From Setaria digitata (taxonomy: Eukaryota > Nematoda > Chromadorea > Rhabditida > Setariidae), in assembly GCA_003640385.1 (NCBI GenBank), contig RCAB01000152.1, positions 1 through 64,000 of the forward strand: a DNA stretch of 64,000 bases. Direction: 5' to 3'. Both the position numbers and the translations under genes were made by a program. The stretch's first letter is position 1; each line of letters opens with the position of its first letter. This document shows, piece after piece, positions 50,801 through 62,800 of this stretch. Below the pieces are notes generated by a model. The model was not told the origin of the DNA, did not search any database, and saw only the letters and a list, made by a program, of their open reading frames with translations.

Positions 50801-53723
50801 CCCCCATGATATTAGATGCAAATAGAGAAGCGAGAGAACAAGTCAATTCACTTTCTGATGAAATGATAAAAAGAAAGACATAATCACAGATACTACCATT
50901 AACTATTATTTACAGCCATTACAAAAATCTGTGACTGGTTTATGAGAAAGCTCATTTTGTTAAAACATGAAGGTACTACTAACCTGAGAATCGACTTTAT
51001 CCAGCTTCGCTTTAATATCATCATTGTAATTTGAAGGCAATAGAACTGGAGGTGGTATCTCAAGTTGATTATCTTGCTGCCCGGCATCATTACCTTCAGA
51101 ATTTGTTGTCGCTGTAACTTCTTCTTCATGGACAATTACAGGTAATGGTGAAACAGGCCGCTTGGGAGGTAGAAGATAATCATAATCCAGTATTGTGGAT
51201 AATGGCAATCGACGCAATTCCTTTGAAGTAAACCTTAAATTTCAACTTCTCAAAGTAAATTAAATCCAATTCACTGAACTTTTAAGATTAAAAACGAGAA
51301 CTGAGATGACCAGGAGAACATATGATCCTTCAAACCAATACAAATAATGAAACAGATACTTCTTGTAGAAATGCTGGTATTGACCATGAATAAGTGCAGC
51401 AGGATAAGGTCCTGGTCTTGTATATTCTGGGGGCATCCGTTTCCATCGATTTTTTGACGACTGGATAATCTAGAAAAAAGAATCTTTTACCGTCCACAAA
51501 GCAAAGTCCCTGATTCCGTGATTGAAATTTAACAACATACTGATGTTTGTAAATCCCAAAAATGACGCCGTTCGGTTCGTTTAATTGCATTCATTTCAGA
51601 ATTAAATTCAAAAGCACTCCTAATAGCGCTCTTCCTCAACTCATCCATTTTCTTCGTATCTAACTTGATCTGAAAGATTAAAGGTATAAATCCTATCGAA
51701 CACAAACACCATATGTTTTCTTAGATATGAGTATTAAAATAACAATCAGACATACAGCATCCAGTCTTTTTTGCTCTTCTGCCATTTGTAATTTTACTTT
51801 ATCTGCTGCTGCTCTTTGATACTCCTAAAAAATTTATAATCATAGTGGGAAGAATGTCTGATCAGAAAAAGATCCACTTAAGAACATTAGGAGAAACATT
51901 TGCAGCTCGCTCACCGAATATATTGCTGGATAATCTGAAGCCATAAGTTCATGAACCTCAATTGCTCGTAAGGCCGTCAGACCATGCATTTCTGAAAACG
52001 GACTAATTCTCAAAATATGAACAAATTAGTAATGAACAAAATAATAAAAACATTTAAGTTGGAATATGTTCGAACTGGATCCAGGGTTCAAAATTGCTCG
52101 GAAAAACTGGTTAAGGTTCGTTCGCAAAGCCAAAGAAATACTAAGAATTGTTTATTATGTGATAACGATGACTTTAATTTATTAAGGCGTTTACTTCAAC
52201 CAATAGATGAGAAATGAAAAAAGCAACAGTCAGCATAACTGGAATACAATTAAGAGAATTTAAACTCACGATGCTCATTTATGGCTGTAGCAAGCTTATA
52301 ATTAGCTAGAAGGTATTCTCTCTCGTTAATTTCAATAGTATGACGGCTCAACTCTGGATACTTTCTTTTGAAAGATTTCACATCTAGCAGTTCTGCAATT
52401 TGTTCCTGAAATATCACCGTATATTGTGCCATAACTGATTAGGAAACAGCTTGCAATGCGTAAGTTTTGAATACTTCATGCAGAGAACAAGTCAAAAGAG
52501 CAATGACAAGTTCAAAATTTAAAAAAATAAAGAAATAGACCATTAAAAAAAAAAAAAGAGAAAAGAAAGAATATACTAGAACTACAAATAAAAGTAAGAA
52601 AATTATATATATATATGATTTTTAATATATGTATATATATATATAAATAATATCAGGTGACTTTAAGATGATTTCTGTCCTTTCTGCAAAGAAATAATCC
52701 AGTTGTGAGCCTCCCACCGCGTACAGCCAGGTTATAGATGTAACAATCGATGCCAACGAACACATAGGTCTGCACTAGAAATGATAAAACAATGAGAAAG
52801 AAGTGGGTAAAAAAATTGCATGTGGTTTCGTTAAAAGACAACACTGAAATACAGAGAGATAACTGTTACTGTTTTTAGAGATTATAAGAGATAAGACAGA
52901 ATGCAATGATGTTAGTTACTTCTAAAAAAGATGGTTATGTGTAATAATGTAGACTACAGCAATCTAGAAAAAAAAAAAGAGAGTTGATTTTCAAACAAAT
53001 GATAACAATGCAAAAAGAAAAATAAAGAAAGACTTGAGTCCACGCAAAATTAATAGAAAATAAAATAGGGCAGTTGCAAAGGAAACCTCAATAAGCAGGC
53101 TAACTTACTTTAAATTGCTGAAGCCGGAATTTACCTGAATAAAGTAACGTTCGCCCGATTTTGGTGGCCACTCGTACTCGATAATATGACTCGGTTCAAT
53201 ATGCATGTGTGTTGTGTCAGCTGTAATAACACGTGTTGATGAACTTTTGACCACTCGACCTTCTTTTCCACCTATAATACACCTCATTTGTAACACTAAG
53301 TTCTAGACGACCGAGATCAGCATAAACAAGTCGACTGAAGGGTAAGTGTTCAACTTCTAATTCAATTTCATAAGCCGGTAAAATTATTTGAAATCTTTAT
53401 GACATATATTTTAAAAGCAATGGACCCAGCTGAAAACTGTTAAACAACCCTCTTTGCGAAATGGATGGTCGACCAAGTGTCTCCATCACCTGTTTAGTGG
53501 ATAGTTTTCCACTTTTTGTCAGGCCTATTTAAAAACTGACGCTAAAATTACCCAATTTAGGCGTCCCTTCAACAGCAACTGAATCGGAATCCGGAATTGT
53601 CAATGATAATTTCGAGGATTCGTTACTGATTTCGTCAGCACCTGTAGTCGATATAAGCATGGATACCGGTGCTTCACTGATCTTCGAGCTTGAAGACTCA
53701 TCGCCATCCAATATAATATCCAT
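47862..53723 (-). CDS. phf10: PHF10 / BAF45A, SAY domain and double PHD finger protein
   Basis: PHF10 is the PBAF-specific subunit of SWI/SNF remodellers. The first exon (53723-53550) is acidic and Ser-rich. Then comes the SAY-domain start ([36 protein letters not shown]; human YEWPPNAGEYY and [15 protein letters not shown]), [20 protein letters not shown] (human LGLTALRSDEVIDLMIKEY), [20 protein letters not shown], and [18 protein letters not shown] with [13 protein letters not shown]1 is in exon 48726-48526 ([40 protein letters not shown]). PHD2 is in the last exon, 48008-47862 ([29 protein letters not shown]), which joins directly as PDNE|DAMM. All eight zinc ligands of PHD2 are visible. 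The double PHD reads modified histone H3 tails in this family. The gene stands head to head with COA4. Confidence 0.94.
52603..52646. repeat. (AT)n-rich microsatellite
   Basis: Two runs of AT dinucleotides separated by a short gattttta-type break, within a PHF10 intron. Confidence 0.85.
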
Positions 53724-54027
53724 TACCAGAAATAAAAGGGAAATAAAATGTATGACAAGGTATTAAAATAGACCAAAGATATCCATGCTCGAGTCCCGAT
53801 ATTATACTCGAGAAAGTGCTGCACAGTTCATTCCCGACCAAATGAAGCACCACCTGGCCATAACGAGAAATCACCACAGCCAAAACCTCCCAAGAGGACG
53901 AAAGCTTAGAGTAACATTTCTCCATACTCTTTTTCCAACACTCAATATAATAACCCTGTATGCAAATCAATATCCAACTACTGAACAGTCACTTGTTAGT
54001 GTGCTGGGTGCTGTGTGCCTAGTTTGT
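53724..54027. promoter_or_regulatory. Shared upstream region of PHF10 and COA4
   Basis: Only 304 bp separate the divergent start codons of PHF10 (-) and COA4 (+). The stretch is less AT-rich than its surroundings. It must hold both 5' UTRs and probably a bidirectional promoter. The COA4 frame stays open across it up to 53785, but family length argues against translation there. No specific factor site can be claimed. Confidence 0.55.
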
Positions 54028-54567
54028 ATGGAGAAAGGACAACCGGAAGAGGAGCAGGATCTTATCGAGCGTGCTATTCGGAAAACCGGATGTTGGGAAG
54101 AGCATTTGGCATGTGCTGAATGTATGGGCTATACAAGAGATTGGCGACAGTGCAAGGAAGAAGTAACTCTTAACTGTACATGTTTCACCGTGCATAATTG
54201 TTATATAATCCGAGCTCCAGTCCCATAATTTGAATTAAATTCCCTTTCGGTTTCATTTACAATATTAGAATCATTATCAGTAGCTAAATTCGAATCACTT
54301 GCCACGTATTGACCATGAACTGTGTCAAGTTTTTTTAATAGTTTCTAAACCAGTTTATTATGTGCTAATGCCATTTAGTTACATTGGCGCAGTTGTTGCA
54401 GATTACATTATTCTTCGTAACTTATTTTTTAACTGATACATATCAGTAAAAGGAAAAGTCTCGACATAGGTTTCTAATTATTTGTTTTGAAGTTGCAGAA
54501 ATTCAGAAATTGCATGCAAATCTATATGAAGGATAGAGCGGAACCTTCGAATAAAGCGTCAAATTAA
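54028..54567 (+). CDS. coa4: COA4-like twin CX9C cytochrome c oxidase assembly factor
   Basis: Two exons, 54028-54162 and 54493-54567, encode 69 residues. The protein starts MEKGQPEEEQDLIERAIRKT and continues GCWEEHLACAECMGYTRDWR, QC, then KEE|LQKFRNCMQIYMKDR. Human COA4 (CHCHD8) has the same pattern: EEEDPLDQLISRSGC, ECMAQHQDWRQC, and a second helix. Cys spacing is CX9C twice when the second exon starts at 54493 (acceptor tttgaag); the more obvious cag acceptor six bases later would give CX7C, so the upstream acceptor was chosen. Twin CX9C proteins enter the mitochondrial intermembrane space through the MIA40/ERV1 disulfide relay, and COA4 helps build complex IV. The frame is open another 81 codons upstream of the chosen ATG; short family N-termini favour 54028. 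Confidence 0.88.
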
Positions 54568-54745
54568 ACAGTCTGTTACGTTTTATTATACAGTTAGTGT
54601 TCTACATGATATCTTCATTTTCAACTTTTCATTCAGGATATTTTGGTTAAACTCACACTCGTATCAGTCACTTTTGGTCTTACATAGTTAAAAGATGGCT
54701 ATTCCAGAAAAAAATTCGTCTGTCGAAAAAAAAAATTAAAAGAAA

Positions 54746-56326
54746 ATGCTTTCGGAGCTATTTGCCGAACTTGTCATTGATTTCGATGATTCCGATCGTG
54801 CTGTTCAAACTGATAGCTGCCCACGTTTTACTTGTGCCAGTTTACACGCATATGTGCCATTAGACCGTTCACCTAAATGGTTTCTCAATGATAATTTAGT
54901 TAGTTTTGAGGTTTTAAAATTTATAATTTCGCTCCTCTATTTCGTTTTTTAACTTCTCATACGTCTTTAAATTTTAGTACCTTAATAACAACGGTGATGA
55001 TAAGACTAGTGAAATTTCCCGGAATCGAGCTGCCTTCGCTTATATTCACGCAGATTATATCACCGCTATGGATGTATGTTATTTTCCTAAACGTTAGATT
55101 TTATTAAGGCTATCAAAAAATGCTTCTGTTTCTAATATTTCCTTCTCTTCCAGGACAGATAATAGATGATAAAAATCATCTTACTCTTTTTGATCTATGG
55201 TACTTTTCAAATGTTTAGTACTGTTATAGAAAAAGTTCAGAAGGGCCGCTCAGGACTCGCATTTTTCAGATTTACTTCCACTTGCTGGAGAAAGAAACAT
55301 CAAAAAGCTGCAATAGTAGCTCTGCTTTTTCATTGATCGATTCTGTTATCTGTTGCGGCCTAAAAGTTTGTTTTGTTCACTTGATTATCTCTGATTCTAT
55401 CATCGTTCTTCTGAATTATTCACAAAGTTTGCTAAAAATCATTTTAGGTCGCTCCAGTGAATGGTCCACAATTACTCTCATTACTTCAAAAATTACACAC
55501 TTTGGTTTCAACATATGACGAGCAGTTACAGTATTGGGCACAAAGCCTAAAGGTATATGTTCTCGATGATCCTTTTAATTTCTAGTTTTCCTTTTAGAAT
55601 CTGAAATAAAATCAAGAAGCCTCGAAATCAAGATCTGATAAATGAAAACAAATTTTGACATCACATCATCGATGCTTCAGGTATATTTTGCTGCTGGGAC
55701 CTGTACTAAGGATTCTCTACGGAACGCAATTTTGTTATGTGCTAGTGTCGACTTGCCGGAATTTTGGATTTCAATCCCAAAAAATATTCCTGTATTTTTC
55801 TTGTTCCCTTTCGTAGTTAGTGTAAATTGCTTGTGGAACATTCCTAATGAATGAATGAAAAGTTGTATTTACCGCAGTGTAGAGCCCAGTGGTTTCAGAA
55901 CCCTTCTACAAATCTTCGGATCGGGTCATTATGTCGCGCTGTTCACATTTTGGAAAAACTGTCGCCGTCCAAGGCAGGATTTTTGGACTGTAATGACTTA
56001 CAGTTGATGAAACGAGAACTTCACGGTCTCTGCAGTAAAGAAAAAGTAAGGTTTTCCCTTGGGAGCGTCCTCAGTTTTGTATTCGCAAAAAATAAGTTTT
56101 TTCGAGGCTCCATGCTTTTTGAAGTTGATCTTCTTTCTAGTTGTCCGAAGCAGAAGTATCGATTTGTAGCGATCTTGTAAGAACCAAGCAGACAAAGTCG
56201 AAGGACACTAATCATCCCCATTTTTGCAAAGGAATCTTAAAGGACAGCAAAACTCAGGACGATATGATCTGCGAATTCATTCATCGCTTTCATTGGCTGT
56301 TTAGTGACATGAACTATCAAGTATAA
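54746..56326 (+). CDS. Unrecognised helical protein, possibly C8orf76-like
   Basis: Exons joining in phase 0: 54746-54909 or so, about 54979-55074, possibly one near 55160-55218, about 55270-55370, 55448-55552, 55681-55789, 55871-56046 and 56141-56326. The protein starts MLSELFAELVIDFDDSDRAV, then has SPKWFLNDN, NRAAFAYIHADYITAMD, IYFHLLEKETSKSCN, QLLSLLQKLHTLVSTYDEQL with QYWAQSLK, DSLRNAILLCASVDLPEFW, LCRAVHILEKLSPSKAGFL, and ends in HRFHWLFSDMNYQV. It is predicted helical, TPR-like in feel, with no signal peptide or membrane segment. The KWF motif near the N-terminus, the AAFAYIHADYITAM repeat-like helix and the C-terminal layout loosely recall vertebrate C8orf76, but this is a weak hypothesis. 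AATAAA at 56432-56437 follows the stop codon. Some inner exon limits are uncertain. Confidence 0.65.
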
Positions 56327-56886
56327 ATTGTAGTGAAATGATATTCAAATATCAATCATGGTTTATTTCCAATGCACTTTTTATATCAACAGTGCATCAG
56401 TTTTCTGATTCACCGCATACATGATTATTGTTAATAAAAGGCAATCTTTACCCGAAAACAAAATGAGAAACAAAGTATGGAAAGTAAAAACCTACAAAAA
56501 TTATAAAAATTATTATATTAGTCACATGTACAGACCTGATTTAAAAGCAGACTGATACGACAACAGTAACAATGAAAATCTCAATAACAATCACTATACA
56601 ACGTTGTCAGCTGCAGGAGACTGCACAGATAATTCGTCTTTTTTTTTATGCTCCTTGTCGCGTTGTTCTGAAAACAGGAAACCAAAGAAATAGCAAAGCA
56701 AGAAATGTAGTTTTGATAAAAGACACAAATAAGCCCGTATTGATCTGTCTCTTCCATATTTCCCTTATCCGACCCCTCAATTTATTCTTATTCCTTTTAC
56801 TTGGGATGAGTTTTCTTGAAACGGATAAATGGATCCTGGATAATCCACTTTCTGGAACTGCTTTGGAGAACTGCCCTGTTATTATG
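56327..56886. other. Convergent 3' region
   Basis: This lies between the stop codons of the unrecognised plus-strand gene and the ARID4-like minus-strand gene. It holds AATAAA at 56432-56437 for the plus gene. A 150-codon open frame at 56572-57024 (+) is antisense to the end of the ARID4 gene and shows no conserved character. Confidence 0.5.
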
Positions 56887-59800
56887 TTAAGACAAAAAAG
56901 AAAAATAACTACTTCTTTTTTCAAGAGTTTTTCGCCAACGACGGTCCAAGCGTGCTTGATCAGCGCGTATACTGTGATATATATCTCTGAGTTCTTGCAT
57001 ACGTTCTTGATAACTGTTTATTAAAGCTTCTCCAGTTAAATTTTCGTCTGCAATGAAAACCATTGGTCTAAATTGAAATTTACATTCCTTTAAATAGAAT
57101 TTTAAGTTACTACTTCTTGAATGGAAGCTATTCACTCAACAGCGTGTTTCCCTACATTTATATGCTAATATATCATTCTCTACAACAATAAAAAATTCAA
57201 ACATACCAACTGGTTCTAAATTTAATTCATTTTCAGCATATACCATAGCTCCTTCCAATTCTACTTTTTGTTGCATACGTACTTTCAGAGCATGCCAACT
57301 ATCCCTTACGTTTGGCAAGCCTATAAAACGAAAAAAAAAAAACAAAGTTCACAATATAACAAACAATATAGTCAGATGGGAAAGCAAACAACTCTTTTTT
57401 TACAAATTCATGAACCGAAGTAATGACATTTTTCAGAACTACTAATACTTATTTCAAAAGGAAATTTATTTACCCAATTTATAACAACTACTAAAAATGA
57501 ATCTTTTGGGAAAGAGATTAATATGAAATAGCTTTCGTGTGATAAAAATAAGCAAAACACACTTTCGTCATCACTTGATGAACATTCCTCACTCTCTTTA
57601 CTTTTCTCCTCACTATTTATTTGCTTAGATAATCCTTTTCCTCCTCCCCTACGTTCTGTCATCGTATTCGATGCATTCCTACCAACTTTCTTCTTTTTCA
57701 TTCCACGACCACGTTGTTTTAGCCCCAAAGACATCGGAGGATGCCAAGCTAAAAGTTTCTACAGATATTACTTTATAGATTACACTATTAAGGAACTCCG
57801 TATATTACCATATATTTTCTAATGAAAAAACAAAGAACTTTTAATCAAGAGAAATAAAATCGAAAATTAGACAAATGAATTTCTAAAATGCAGGATAAAA
57901 TCCCAAATACAAAAAGGCTAAAATTCAGACATTCATAATATTACACTGCTTACCATACCAAGTTTGCATATAGCTGTAAATTTGGTGCTTCTTATAAAAG
58001 TCAATATGTAGCATTTTACTCTAATTATTAATCAAAACACTACACCTTCATCATCACATTCTTTTGAACAAACATCCTCCACTGCAGCTTCTGACTCCAA
58101 TAGCGAGACTTCTCTGGATGGTGGAATCAAGTCTTCACTAGATGCTAAAAAAGTAACAGCACTATTTTTCCAAACGAGTTGAAAAGAATCCTGAATACAA
58201 TCAAGAACCGCAACAGCGATCAAAAACATGAAGCTTACAAGTCTGCTGAACCGCACTAATTCCTCTACGGTTGTTGCTGACATTCTCTTGCAAATCCATC
58301 TCATTACTTTTCGTCAGAATCACTAATTTTGTTAAATTTTGCACTTCATTTTCACCCTGCAAGAAATATGATCTTTAAAATGAAACAAAAATGATGCCCC
58401 GAGTCCAAATTTTTCTATCGGTCTTAGTTTGCAAACAAACTTTACTGAATAAAAAGAACTGCCAGTAGTGAAAGTCATTCCATACTAGATTACACAATTC
58501 GTAAAGTGACAATATAAATCATAACTCTCTTCAAGAGAAATTAGAATAGCTCTAATAAATGATAAAATATAAGGAACCAAAATTTTCAATATCCTTCGTA
58601 TATACTATCCAAAAATCTAATAAAACGAAAAGTCAGCACTCTCCACCACAACATTAAAAATACAAGCATAAAAAGTAACTGAAAAAAATATAAACTAAAC
58701 CAACCGGATATTGTTCCTCCTCTTCCGTAACCTTCTTTACTTCCAAAACTGTCATACGTTTAAACGACTTATCATCATTTTCATCTGCAAAATAATTGTT
58801 AATGAGGTAATCGTTCTGTTATATGTTCCAGAAAAAAAATCCATCTCCACTGACATTTTTGTCCTACTCCAAATAAACAACCTGTCGTTGCTTGATTAGA
58901 TGATTGCCGATTAATCTCACACTTAATCGCTTTTCCATCATCAGTCTGAGCTTCAATTCCTTCTACTGTCATATTATCGGTCGCTGCAAATCATGTACTA
59001 TGCAGAGGCGATTGGCGCTTTCACTTTTTAAAAAACGCATCAGATTAATAAGCAGGCCTTAAATATTTTCGTTATAAAGTATGCGAATTACCTAAAGTAA
59101 TGTTAAAGAGGATAAAATATACCACTTCCTGGAATTATTTTTTCGGAAATAATAAATGATGACTTCGATAAAGCCTGTGAAAAATCAGCAGCTGGAAGAT
59201 TATCAGGCACTGTTCCACAGCTCTTGGAATTAGAAATTGTTTCTGACAACTTTTCCTACAATCGTTAAATTTTGATTTCTCAATGTTACAGGCTTTTTTC
59301 TTCCCTTTTTTTTGCATAAAAAAGTTGTTTAATGAGAGAAGTTGATGTCACAAAACAGAAATTACATCAAAATGCTAACCTCTCCACTAACATCATCAAG
59401 AGATACTGTACTCGATATAAGTTGGCTGACAAAAGAGAGCTGTGTAGGTGTTTTAGAAACTGAAGCTTCTTCCGGTACACGATTTAGCTAAAGAATTGTC
59501 ATGGCAATCAGTCATTATATTCCTACACAATCATAACCCTCTTCCAGGTTTCATTAATTCCTTTTCTTCCCCCCAAATGAATATCTACTTTTGTTCGGCA
59601 TTTCTTTATTTTTTGTTCTGCTTTCCAAAATCTCTTCCCTTCTTCCGTTCTCCCATTATGAAACTGAACTATAATTTAGAACTAGTTTTTAAATTAAAAT
59701 AATCGAAGACACATACAATAATTTCTGCATCAGATTCCGTCAGAAGAGTGGCACCCATAAGATGGAGTGTACTCTGCTTTCCTGAATCATCCGATTCTTT

Positions 59801-62800
59801 CAAAATCGCTGAGTCAATCGATAAAGGACCTTTCTGCTAAATTTCATAATTTGAGAGCAAAACAACGCACTTCAAAACTGTGAATTCACTAAGCATTTCA
59901 AAATTTATCACCTGAGATAAAACTGTTCAGTCAAAAACAAAGAAAGTCATACTAAAACTAAAGTCATACTAAAGAAAGATCATACTAAAAGTCATTGGTA
60001 CCTTTTTCATTTTTCTTTCCGAGAATATCGTAGAACGTGGACGAGCTTCCGGATGTGTAACATGTTCATGAGTATGAGATAATCGTCGAGGTCTGAAAAT
60101 GGCAAATATATTTATGTACATGATATTGGAAGATCAAGTGCAACAAATAGGATGCAAGAATTTAATTTTTGTACCTCTAAAACAGAATATTTAAAGGTTT
60201 ACTGGTATTCTTAACAATCTTCACATTTAATCCAAAATTCAACCAGGACTTCTTCAGTTATTATGATATAAAGAATAAGCACTGCGTTATTTTGCAATCG
60301 ATAAAACAAAGTTTTTCTTAATTCCTTCATACGTAGGCTACATACAAAAACCCATGTAATACACAACTACACTTACTTCTTCCATCGCCGAGTTTTTAAC
60401 CGAACCGACATGACCTTCCTTTTTCTGTGTCTAAACTTAAAAAAGCTACAGATCTGCCAAGCAAACTACCACACCACAACCTGATATTTAACTTCAATAA
60501 CACAATTATTATAATGCATAACATGTAATTCCACCACTTATGACTACCGAAATCCAGTAAAAAAAGTAAGTGGTAATTTGCTTTTTCACTAACCTCATTC
60601 CACTACTACATACTTCAACCGCCAAAAGTTTGGCTGGATCGACCGACGAACGCCATGCTACAGCTGCTTCAAGAGTAGGTGCACTTAATTTATCAGAAGC
60701 AATCGACAGAAACTGTTCCTCTGATAATTTTTGGTCCTAGAACGAAGTGTAATTTAGACAATATATGCTTTATATTCAATATATGCTGATTCTCGGGCAA
60801 CACTCCAGTTAATCAATTACAACGAACTCGAAATCAAAAGTGCATTGAATATGAAACATGAAAAACTTGAAATGCTAACTTTTTCATGTACTTTAATTTT
60901 GATTAACTCGACCCACTCATCGTAGCGAGAATTCCATCCAAGATAATGCACACAACATGTCATCTCTCGCAGGATACCTTCCAATCTATCGTTTAAACGT
61001 GCTGATGCCCTTGTCAGTGCTTCTGTTCGCTCTTTCTCATCGCAATCGATCGATTCATTGATGGCTTTGCACCTTAAAATCATCGCATTGGGTCAGACAT
61101 AAAAAACACGTAAATTTGACCACATATAGGAACCATTTTTCTTCCTTATAAGAATATCAATTTCTGTCATTCTCCATAAACTTTCTGAAACATGGCAAAC
61201 AAACCTCGCTTCGAAATCCATCATTGAAGAAAGGACATCGCTATGTGAAATCTTGCCCACTGTAATCACCCTTGCATCATACCACTGACCATGATGATAA
61301 GCTTTGACGTTTTGTCCCATATAGAAGTTTGTTAGGCTGTAAAAAGAGAAAATATTTTAGATCAACAAATAAAACAATGCAAAAGTAGAATTTTGAATAT
61401 TATCCTAAAAAGTAAAAAAAAATATAAGCCTATGTTGCAGCGCATAGTCAAAATGCACGATATCAACTTGAATATCTGGACAAAAAAAGAAAAAATTCAT
61501 TCGTTCTTCTTATCACTTACCAAAAACCATGTTTACTTACTGTCTTTATTTGAATCTTCCAAATATTAATAAAAGCAAAAAGTGATGAGGCTTACACAGT
61601 AGCTGGAGAGCAATTGAGCCAAGGTACACCTTCCTTGACTTTTTCTTTCTTAAGTACATGGGGAATATCCGAATCTTTTCCTAAGGCACTTCCATCACGC
61701 TGAATTATTGAAAGTTCTTTATGATCAACGGAGGAACGGCCTATCGCAGTGGTTAATTTTCGGGCTTCTTTTAAACGAATTTGACGATTTTGTACTAGAA
61801 AAAGCGAAAATGAAAACACTATGAGAATTTCAGTAATCGTAGAAGGCAAATATCAATGGAAGCGAGACAGAACAAAATTCCTAGAATTTCTTCGCGTTTT
61901 AACAACTTATCATTCTAGACTTTCTGAGGATGAATTATGTTTTATATCGCCAGTGAATCATCATTCAGAAACACCTGACACCTAAGCATCTTTTTACAAC
62001 ACTCTAAAACCTCTTTAAAAAAAGCAAACCTTCATCATCGCTTCCACTAACTCCATGGTCAACATTTGACGTTATGGAGACAATACTTGGAGACTTTCGT
62101 TTGATAGAGGCTTCGGAAAATGGCTTCTTTTCCGGTTTAATCTGAAATTTCGCATCAGAATGACCAGTAATTAAAGTAATTAAACATTTAAGAAGACTGC
62201 AATATACCTTTAATATTTTGGTCCGTTTATCGATATCATAACTTTTTGAACCAGGCTGCTGTTGTTCATCCCTATAACAGAAGAAACCCGACTAAAACAA
62301 GTTACCAATAAACAAAAATATTGCTCACTATTAAAAAATCACATTTTGTGACCTCTAGAAACTTCAGATCCCTGAAAATGAAAGAACTATGTGATGGTAT
62401 ATAAGAGCACTCCATCTACTTCTCAGCATTTTACAGTTGGATTTTCACGAACTTGCTCATATCCTTTTTCTTCGGTCCTCGTTGTTTGGTCCTGCTCGAT
62501 TCTTTCTCATTCTTGAAAATTCCTTTTTCTTTGGTACTTTCAACCGTTCCACTATCGCTTACACTGTCCTTATCTTGGTCTTCCTCATCTTTCGTCCTCG
62601 ATTTTGTTTTACTGCTAGGTGATGAACAAAGAAACGGTGCAGAACTCTGGGATGATGTGGATGGTGCGCTAAAAAAAAAAAAAAGGAAAATGCTGGCCAC
62701 TTCACACAATCTTCTTCATATATTGTAAATCATTTATAAAATTAATCCTGATACAAAGAGTTTCGTTTATCCACTTTTTTTCTTAATTCATCTTCTACAA

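Noticed and set aside
53785..54027. N-terminal extension of COA4 (81 codons)
   Set aside because: The frame is open, but the residues do not resemble any COA4, and family members begin close to the first CX9C motif.
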